From contig KN880464.1 in NCBI GenBank assembly GCA_000934385.1, forward strand, positions 96,822 through 160,821: DNA of 64,000 nucleotides. Direction: 5' to 3'. Both the position numbers and the translations under genes were made by a program. Shown piece by piece: positions 55,301 to 64,000 of the stretch (position 1 is its first letter; each line of letters begins with the position of its first letter). The notes under the pieces are model-generated. The model ran no database searches and was not told where the DNA came from. It saw only the letters and a list, made by a program, of their open reading frames with translations. The DNA comes from Cylindrobasidium torrendii FP15055 ss-10 (lineage: Eukaryota > Basidiomycota > Agaricomycetes > Agaricales > Physalacriaceae).

Positions 55301-58300
55301 TTTGACTGTATGTACCGACACGTGCATGAGAAAGTTGTCGGTGAGTAGACTTGCCTTATATAACGAAAACAATGGGAACTCTATGGCTGCGGCCACGCTT
55401 TTACACGTGCTACCGACGGACGTCCTCGGAGAGAGAGAGATAGCTATTCGGGACGTCCAAACTTCTGTGTTTGTATGTGTATCGCTACACGACTGCTTCT
55501 CGGACTCTCCCGCGCCAAGGTTCGACTTGCTTGCCCGACCCAAACGGTCGGGCGCTGCAGAAAAACAAAAAACCAACGATTCGTCTCGTCGCGCCAAGCG
55601 TGAGACAGCAAGCAGACAAGAAGAGAATCCGTTTGAGCCGAGAAGAAGCATGGCTGAGTCAGAGAAACGTGGCTCCCCAATCTGGGGTATTTCTCTTCCC
55701 CCGCATGCCAGTAGTGAGAGGACCTGGCCAGAGAGAGAGATAAATAGTCATTACGCTCGGTGCAGGCGCAGGAAGATGCGAGAAGGATGAGAAGAGTTTA
55801 GACTGATGAGTTGGTGATGATTTGATGACATGTCGAGCAAGGGCAGGAAACAAGGGCAGGGCGGCACGCGCCACAACTAAGTGCTGAGGACCGCAGCGAG
55901 TCACTGTGCACCGCATAGTGTGACAAAAGGCGGTGTGCATTGACCGGAAGACGGGCTAGGCCGATGTTTGAAGTTTTCGAACACAGCGGCGGGCGGGATG
56001 AAGCAAAGCAGAGCAAGCAAAGCGCTTGGCGGAGGACGAGGAGAGCAGAACATGTTCATTCCAGAAGGCGCACGAACGGGAAAATGCCGGGAAACGCAAA
56101 TTGAATACGCGTCACAATTGACGTCCTAAAAACTCAGCTCGAAGCTTGACGTCAGGACGTGTACAGAGACCGAGTAGCTCAGGACGCGGATGGGCTCGAT
56201 CAACTAGACGCGATGTGTGCTTTGGGCAGTTGGAAACTTGGCGACGCGACTCGAGATGGGAAAAAAAATGAGAAATTGTTATAAGTTATGCGCAAGAAAA
56301 CACAAAGAGAATAGCAGGGATCTACTGTATATGTGCACGGGAATATAGGGACTCGATGGATGACCAGAGGTAAAATATGCGGGCTGAGGATGATGATGAT
56401 GATGAGAGAGAGATAATACAACACCGGATAGTCCGGGAAACCGTGAAGCATACAGCCAGAGTGTGCTTCCTCCGCCAACAAAAATAATAATGATACATGG
56501 GGCGCGCCCCTCTTCTGTAGGCTTTGATGGATACGCTCTGCGTTGTCCAGGGAGGCCGCGGGAGGGAGGTAGTGCCGGGTGACAGATCGGACGGGGCGCG
56601 CTGGCCCACAAAAACGATAAGTTACAGACAGGTATGTTCATCTTGGTGGTTGTCGTGATGTGCGGTGATGGGGTCTTTTGAGCAGGGGCCGGGGGCCGGC
56701 GTTGTGGGCCTAGCCAAGGCCAATGTACTGCCAAAAAGGCGAGTCCGCGAGTGGTATGGGAACAGTGTCGAGCGAGGAATAGTCTACAAAAGGTGAGTGA
56801 AAAAGGCTGGGAGAGCTGGATCTGTCACGTACGGGCTCGTATGCAAGTGTATACATGGACTCTCCTCGTCCCGCGGTCGTAAACCGCACAATTCTGGCCT
56901 ATTTGCCATGCCAGGCCAGTGTTCCATGCTGGAGTCGTATTGCCGATGGGCACAGTGCGCATAGTGGAAGTCATATCGTGGTGGTTGGGTAGTAAAAGCT
57001 GCGAGGGATTTTCTGACAGCTGCATGGACCTTTTATACTTTCACATAGTAACGGGACCAGTCGAGCCAGCTCATCTGCCTGGGATCTGACTTTTCCCAAT
57101 CGGGCATTATGAGATCTAGGATCGATATCTATCACATGAAACCTAACGAGCCGGCGATTGCTATTCTTGGCGCCAACAATAGCTCACGAACTCGCAGCTC
57201 GTCAAGATGCGAAAGCGGGCGCTTGAACTTACTGAACCAAGCCCACTCTTGCTAAGTAATCCCATTGTTCTCCTACACTCCTTCCCAAAAAAGTAACCTT
57301 TATAAATTGGGCTAAACTTTGCTTTGCCTTATGATGCCCGTAAAGGGGGGTGCACTGCCTTGTCTGCCGTTGCCTCTTGTTCGAACGGGGTATTAGGCAG
57401 CCGTGGTGACAAGTGCATTGCACTTGAACGTCCCCTCCTACAGTACCAGCCCTTGCACCGTTGTAGAGTGAAACGGGCCTAGAAACAGCCCTGTCACACC
57501 GGTCGTCGGGCGACGACGGTGCTTTATCCAGGCTTTATCCATCCTGCCCTTTGACTCCTTGCTCTTAGGGCCAAGTTGAATAACGAACATTCAACCAACT
57601 CATTTCCCCCACGAACTGGCTTCATCCTCCATCCAAAGTTCCTGGCGACGCAACTCCTTTGCTCGTCATGTATCCTTCCACGACGACGACGCTGGTCAGC
57701 GTCATCACAGCGACATACTTGTCTTTTTCTTCAAAATTCTCGAATTCGGAATATTCCCATCCCATCATCATGGCTCGCGTACCTGCGGCGCACACATTCA
57801 CCCGGCACTTTCTTCTTCAGACACACAGGACCTCGGGGCCAACCCGGATTCTCACTATGCCGCCGCCGTACCATCTGCTTTCTCTTGTTCTTCAAAGCAC
57901 TTTGTACAGCGTACCTTGCATTGATGCCTTCTCATCACCGTCTTTTCATTTCTCTTCTGCTACTCGAGGCCCCCGTGCTGTCTGCAGTATGCGCAGCGAA
58001 CAATGCCCTTTCAAAGATCCTTCCACCTGAGGTAGCCGCGGTGAGATACAGCTACTTACAGACCGCATCATAGTCGCCGAGCTTTTACTTGCTTTTCTCG
58101 GCATGAAATTGCGCGTCAGTGGTACAGTCTCGTGCCTCTTATTTCCTGCTAGCCCACTGCCCATAACTCCTCCTCAGCGCGCCTGGATCCTCGAGGAATG
58201 GATCGTCTCTATAGCTCGCCCGGTGCGCGACCAGCCGCTTGCTGATTATCGCGAACCCGCGCGCCTCATGCCATCGCCTGACTGAATAACCTACCTTCAT

Positions 58301-60635
58301 TTCCTCCATTCTCCAGCCATTTCCGTCTGTAACTCGGTCGCTTTGCATTGTATGGCCTATTGTCTTCTCGCGCGTCAACAGCCCATTGCCCAGCGACGGG
58401 GATCATTTCAGCTCTGCTTGCTATACATTCACTCAGGGCGCAGTGTCGAGTGCATGCATACATCCATCCTCAAAGAAATGTTGTAAACGAGGACGTTCGT
58501 TTCCTTCTTACGGAGAGTACGGAGGGGAAGGAACAAAGAAAGCGCGCGCACGGTGTGCGCGGTGCCGTCGTAAGTACCCAGCGTCTTTGTACGAAGTTCT
58601 GCCGAGCGTATATACACATTCACTGGTTTCGGCATTCGTGTGAACATTGCTCATCAAGGTAGAAGAGGGTGCTAGGATAGCGCTATGAATGGATGTAACA
58701 CTATGTATACCGATGAAAGGCAGGACCCTGCAGTCATCGGCGGTTTACCATCTCATCGTCAAGCAAGGGCATACACGCTTCAAGGCATGTTCAACCTCAA
58801 GTCCGATGTTAACAAAGCGTTCTTTGTTCTCCCACGAGGGTATACAGCTGCTGCGCCTGCAGAGGCCGCATAACATTGTAAAGCAAACGCGCCGCCGCCT
58901 TCGTGAACCGGCTCGACTCGACTTGGGGTTGATAACAAAGAACGATTAAAATGCAATAAAATGAATGAAAAACATCAACAGCCTGGGAGCAGCGCACCGT
59001 TTTACATTCTTGATTATTGGAATTTGGGGCTGTCGTTATGGACCGTGGTCGGGTCTGTTGCTAGCAACGGCGCTGGGCGGATCAATGGCGCTCCAGCGCT
59101 CGCGACCTCATTTGGAGCGGGAGAGGCGATTCGCGAGTTCGGACCACGGAAAGCACTAATAACGATAATCAAGATAATAATGAAATAATCAATGGGTCAT
59201 TTGCATTAGGGATCATTGAGGTCTCGTCGACTCGGCGCTGGGATCCTCGGAGAGTAGAGATGCTGAACGTCCTGGTGTTTCTAGAGGCGTTACAAGGTCA
59301 AGGAACACTGTACAACACACAGCCTTTTTTTCTCTTATTTCATATGTACGCCCCGGATGTCTTCATTCTTGGTTCCGGGCAATGCGGCAGCATTGCGTCT
59401 GACAAACCGTTGCCTTGCCAGCGAAGTATCATGAACCTCGCCGCCGCGTCGGGTGGCCCTGGAATACGGCCTGCATTCACCCTCAGGTTTGTGGCTCGTT
59501 CACAAGCTTTCTGACTCGACATTCGAGCTCGAGTACGTGTCGGTGAATCACCCCATTGTCCAGCCGAGGCAGACGGCGAACATAGCTCAAGAATGGCTCA
59601 CCCTCGATAGCGCTCGCAGTACATAGCCAAAATGAAGAATGAGGGTGTCAAATCCGCCGCGGGGTCTAACTCGTAGCACTGGGGGCTCGAGTTGCTGCGA
59701 TTCAGCCCATAGCCTTTCAAGTCGCGCCGGTCAGACACATCGACGGATATCGCTACAAGGGGTAGAAGCCAGCCGCTCGCTCGGTCTGGCGTGAGCTGCG
59801 AAAGGGTGGGGGGGTGGCTTGCGAGACCGCTACAGATCAGAGACGAAACGGGGGACGTTCCCCTGCGGTATTTCTCATCGACTGAATGGGGCCCTTTTCA
59901 TCCTTGTTAGCGCGCAGGCAAGCTAGGTGTGGCTTGGTAGGTCCAGTGCTTCTGGTGTGTGCCCCTGGTCGCTGTTTTATCCGCTGCGAACATCAGCTGC
60001 GCTGAGCAGTGAGCGACATCCCGCTCGGAAGCTTGGGTTCGGCATAGAGTCGAGAGGACGCTGTTCATAAGCGCTGCGAACGGGGAAGCATAGGTGATTG
60101 AACAGAAAAATTCGAAAGTGAATGAGGAACTATCGGACTTGTGAAAGAACTGTCCGATGAGGAGGGACATGTAGAGTGGAATTGCATTGGCCTTGGCACG
60201 AACATCGATGGATGCTAAGCTGGAGAAGTATCAAGTCTTCTTCCCGAATTTGAAAGAGAGAAGATCTGAGTGTTATCCATAGAGAACGAGAAATCCATTG
60301 AACAAGACGGTGTGTGCTCTCGCCTGAGACGAGATGGTGAATGGCAGAAATAGAGTAGCATCGGACCGAGGTTCGGACATTAATCGACAACCGCCGGGAT
60401 CCAACGTCGACAACGTGCACTCGACCACCACCAACCGCTTCTCTCTACTCGAACATAACTGACTGTAACTCCGGCTGGCACGCGTCGCCCTTCAAGTATA
60501 CAAACGATGAAGGTGGGGACAAACATGGGAAAAAAATAGTGCTTTATTCTTAACTACTCTTTCCCAAGTTGGGCGTTGAGGATAGGAAGAAAAGCCCACG
60601 GCAGATTGTGTGTGTATCTATGGACCCACTCGTAG
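52345..60635. other. 8.3-kb region with no recognisable gene
   Basis: No ORF on either strand shows a family motif or a convincing splice chain. Features seen: two diverged copies of a short segment (about 52440-52510 and 52970-53035); an inverted copy of the 49.75-49.79 kb sequence at 52770-52812; a GGC/GCGG-rich patch near 53350; a GAT run at about 56389-56404; and long purine-rich plus-strand stretches between about 55.4 and 56.8 kb that would be pyrimidine-rich leaders or promoters on the minus strand. The ORF at 55257-55790 is purine-bias driven. Confidence 0.5.
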
Positions 60636-60882
60636 AGAAGCTCAAGCTTTTCTCCCGAGATTTTCTCATTTGGAGGTGTACTCGTTGTCGGCATGGTCTC
60701 GTTATATGCCGCACGCGATATCATGAACAGAAGACGACAGCAAGAACTCGAGATTTATCGGACGAGTAAGGGCGCGCGTTAACGGATATAACGAGAGTGA
60801 TTCTGACTTGTTGGTTTGTCTGGTAGAAGTACAGAAAGAGCAAGAAGCAGCACGACTTGCCCAGGAAGCGGCAGCACGATAA
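60636..60882 (+). CDS. Small single-helix protein, 5' end unresolved
   Basis: Exons 60636-60765 and 60827-60882 (61-nt intron) encode about 61 residues with no clear ATG exon. The product has a helix (SFGGVLVVGMVSLYAARD), then an arginine/glutamine-rich segment (MNRRRQQELEIYRTK) and a charged coiled-coil tail (VQKEQEAARLAQEAAAR). The splice GA-CGA|GTAAGG ... GGTAG is good and joins the two parts in frame. An upstream exon ending before 60636 (acceptor CGTAG) is needed. The layout resembles small mitochondrial inner-membrane proteins, but I do not recognise the family. A shorter start at ATG 60691 is also possible. Confidence 0.45.
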
Positions 60883-61458
60883 TCTCACCGCGAGTCGACC
60901 TAGAAATCGACGTCTTCTTCTCTAGACCGTCTTGTGCGGAATGTGCGGCTCGATATCAAAGAATCTATGAGTGTGGTCGGTGCATATGGCCTGCTTCGGT
61001 GATACCAGCGCCAGTGTCCCACTTTCTTACCTTCCGTATGTTTGACGGACTGTCACCAGACTTACTTGACTGAATGACTTATCCCCTCGTGGGACTGGCT
61101 GCGAAGGATGGCTGACCTGGTGCGAAATATCAGGACCCTCTTTCTTTGCTGGTTTCCTTTGTCGACCGGCTCGTCCGTGCTGAGTGAAAAGGTTTGTGGT
61201 GGCACCTATGGGGCCAGGATCTCACGGTGGGCACATCGTCCGATTCAGCGCAAAGTTCAGCACAGCCGTCGTCCAACTTGACCCCATGTCGATCTGGGAC
61301 TTTTCTGTTTCTCAAAAGTACGCACGATCGACAGCGTCACCGACGGCGCTGCCTCTAAGAGTCTCAGCGAAATGACGTCCTGAGACTTTTGAAATCCCTA
61401 TATAACGCGTTCAAGACTCACGAGCCCTTGACCTCCTTCCACCTCTTACACACATACC
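60883..61458. other. Intergenic
   Basis: 576 bp, promoter of the next gene at the right end. A short leader rich in CT and CA precedes the ATG at 61459. Confidence 0.5.
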
Positions 61459-61986
61459 ATGTCCAACCACTCCCATATTCCCGGCGGCAACTTCTCAGAG
61501 TTTGGCCCCACTACTGGTCGCGTACGCTTCTTCTACCTATATCACTGCGCTCGCCGTTGACACACCCTCAGAAAGCCATCATCATGATGGGAGGCTTAGC
61601 CCTTACCTTTGCTGGGTTCTACACCTTCCTGGATCGCAAGGACCGCAACCGGCGCGAGCGTGGTGACTTCTCTGGTTGTACGTTGCGAACTTTTATAGTC
61701 GACCCCTCGCCCTCATCCCTATTTAGACGAACACGCTATGCTGCATACGACTGGCTTTTCCACCAGCTCCGGCATGCCTGGGCCTACTCGCACATTCAAG
61801 CCTACGATGACTCGCGAGCAGCGTGGCGACCAGCACCTCCCCCGTGGACATCCCAATGCCGGGCCATACAACATGGACCCCTCTCCTCAGCGACCTCGGG
61901 GCGATGGCAGCACCCTCGTTTACACCAAGGTCCCCCCGGGCGTTGCTTTCTTGCGCGCGAAGGGTGTCGACAAAGACTTGAAGTGA
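61459..61986 (+). CDS. Small single-helix protein of unknown function (142 aa)
   Basis: Exons 61459-61521, 61572-61677 and 61727-61986; 142 residues. A polar N-terminus (MSNHSHIPGGNFSEFGPTTG) precedes one helix (KAIIMMGGLALTFAGFYTFL) followed by a basic cluster (DRKDRNRRERGD). The C-terminal half is Pro/Gly/Thr-rich with PGPTRTFKPTMTREQRGDQ and ends RAKGVDKDLK. The topology suggests an organelle membrane protein with a basic matrix- or cytosol-facing segment. I do not recognise the family. Splice signals are good, and codon use resembles highly expressed neighbours such as the alcohol dehydrogenase. A UTR with AT-rich 3' end follows. Confidence 0.65.
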
Positions 61987-64000
61987 ATCCAACACGTAAA
62001 CCTTGCTGTCCATGACCCCTAGATGTTCTCTTTCCTTGCGTTGTACTGGGTTGTATTGTACCTTTGTTGGCTGTTGAATTGTTCGTGGACATATATTTAT
62101 ATCATCAATTTATTCGTTGCAAGCTTTGAAAGGTGATTTGGTTCGTTCGAGTTAGCCTAATCTTCAACCGCATCCATGGTTATAGCTGGACGACGCCACT
62201 ATCAACTAAAGTAGCGATCGAGCTTGGGACCATTGAGTTCTCGGGTCTACAGACCCGTCATGGACCAAGGAACTGCGCTGGCCCGAAATCCTTCTACTTC
62301 TTGAATACTTCTAAAGGTATCCCTGAAGCATCCCATGACAATGCAGTATACCATGACTATCTCTTCCACCGGAAGAACCGTTGCGCTGAGTGCAGGAGGC
62401 TTGATGCCACAAAGGCATGGCGCTTTCGATTCACTTGGGAACTCCGAGTTCGGTCGAGACATATCTTTGTTGAGCATATGATAGAAGCGGACAGCTGTCT
62501 GGTCCTTCTATCAGCCTTCTATCACTCTATACACATATGAACTGCGTGTTCCCGGAAGCTGCAGGGCCTTTAGCGCAGCGACCAACGCGTAAATAACGCA
62601 CCTTTGTATCGAGCTCGGTCAGTGAACCTTCACAGTAAGGCTGTGGCCGTTTGGGAATACCGTTCGCTTTCACTCTTCTGCGAGCCCTCAGCCGGTGAAC
62701 GAGTGGTTGATAGTGGACGCAGCGGATTACTAAGAGACCCGTGTTCCAGGATTATATCAAGCTCGAAAGTGGGTCCAAGCGTGGCATCAAGGCTTAAGTC
62801 CGTATCAATAATCACTGGAAGATGTTGCCATGTTTAGTAGGCATTTCCCCGCTTACACACAAGCGCCTATACCCCATTATCATCGGGATTAACTCCTAGC
62901 GAGAGCTATACTAAATCGAACGTCGGGATTGCGCAGTGCCCGGCGAGCTGACGGAGCATGACCGAGGCATCGAAAAACAATCATTATCATTGTCAGGGTT
63001 CGTCGAGTTGTTGCTTTGTGACTTGTTCCCATCACACGTTGAGTGCTAAGCTCAGCTGGATCACAAGAGCGATTGCGCATTAGCTTGGCGGTATTCAGCT
63101 TCAACCGACGGCGGAAGGTGTCTCCGCCTATCGAGGTACCAAGGTCAGCGCCCTTCTCTGTACACAGAGCGAGCCGGGCGCAGTTCGAGCTCAGCGCTCA
63201 GCTTTTGGCTAGTAGTGACTCACGTTTACCGGTCTAGGTACAACGCACAAAAGTGCATCTCCATTGGAAGAGGTTCGAACTTTGTGTTCTTCTTACCAGC
63301 CATGCCTAGATTAGCATGCAAGGACGGCACGTGGTCGCGCATTTCCATTGTTCTCGCGATCATGGAAATCGGATCGCCAGTGTTTCCAATTGTCTGTTGT
63401 TCTGAATTTGGATGCATTACATAAAATCTATTGCTTGTATTCTAATACTACCGAAAAGGGCTCCGCTCAGAGGAATCCAATAACCATTGTCGAACATAGC
63501 GTCGGCCGTGCTCACTGCTCAGAGTACTATCCTGGCCCCGGATATGAAACAGTGGCCAGAAATGAAACACTGGCAATCGACGCCCTCTCGCGCTCGTTTC
63601 TTTTGCTCAAAAGCCATGAAATAAATGATTTTAGGTCTTCTGGTATGGCTCAACACATTGGTGGCATGTCACGTCGAATATTACGCGCCTTTGGACATCA
63701 AAAAATCCATTCGGTGGCAAAATCGAGTAGATCCCGGTATATTGGGATTGTTATGCCTAAGAGGGCTGATTTTTCGCTACTACATGAGCTAAATACTCCT
63801 TTGCTTGTATGAAAACCATTTATCTGGGCAGAAAATTCAATGGGGACAGTAGCCTCGACATCGATTGTGTGCCCCGCCAACCTTCTGATGATCCTTTGAT
63901 CGGCATCTCGGCATGCTTTTGGGCCCTTCGCTGGAGCCTGGCGGGGGGAGCGTCATGGCATTGATGGCATAGATCAATGCCATCACAGGCGCCACTGTTT
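61987..64000. other. 2-kb right edge without a recognised gene
   Basis: Short ORFs only, with no family motif or convincing splice chain. It may include an edge of a gene beyond the window. Confidence 0.45.

Noticed and set aside
55257..55790. 177-codon plus-strand ORF
   Set aside because: Its composition follows a purine-rich stretch, and there is no domain, good ATG context or splice evidence.
57576..58073. 165-codon ORF rich in Ser/Leu/His
   Set aside because: It overlaps another ORF in a second frame of pyrimidine-rich leader-like DNA; no coding pattern.

Overview
The window is nuclear DNA of a filamentous basidiomycete, most likely an Agaricomycete. Most genes are broken by introns of about 45-65 nt with GTRNGY donors. 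The gene content (F-box and BTB proteins, DUF6534 seven-helix proteins, an OTT_1508-type deaminase family, DUF7729, GMC oxidoreductase, GH11 xylanase, GH17 glucanase) is typical of plant-litter or wood-decaying mushrooms. I built the exon models by hand from splice consensus, reading-frame continuity and family motifs. No transcript data or searches were available.

0-8 kb: 3' part of a CHCH-domain mitochondrial protein (MIX17/CHCHD2-10 type), a secreted GH11 xylanase, two intronless divergent F-box paralogs, a near-palindromic element beside an intron-containing tRNA-Lys(CTT), and a third F-box gene. 8-15.6 kb: an SDR polyol-type dehydrogenase, an auxin-efflux-carrier-family transporter, a zinc alcohol dehydrogenase, and a small unknown protein behind a 12-bp palindrome. 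16-22 kb: a DUF7729 membrane protein and a head-to-head pair of ketopantoate-reductase paralogs whose exons 2-7 have identical lengths.

22-38 kb: QCR8 (respiratory complex III), divergent from a deaminase-fold gene with HCE and CxxC zinc motifs; a membrane-anchored GH17 glucanase; an F-box gene; a tentative mini-gene with a split start codon; a DUF6534 protein; a 12-exon GMC oxidoreductase; a BTB gene; and a second deaminase-fold gene with HPE and CxxC. 39-44 kb: a 781-bp non-autonomous DNA transposon (8-bp target duplication, 35-bp terminal inverted repeats), then two tandem DUF6534 paralogs, one of which needs a GC-AG intron.

44-52 kb: a small single-helix protein, PWP2 (U3 snoRNP WD40 protein), divergent from the micro-gene OST4, and an S10 serine carboxypeptidase with a likely GPI tail, flanked by short inverted copies of another sequence. 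52.3-60.6 kb has no recognisable gene, which is long for such a compact genome. 60.6-62 kb holds two small single-helix proteins. The last 2 kb is unassigned.

The core genes (QCR8, PWP2, OST4, tRNA-Lys) sit among accessory families (F-box, BTB, deaminase, DUF6534, carbohydrate-active enzymes), several of them as local duplicates. The most unusual content is the deaminase pair, the transposon and the inverted gene pair.
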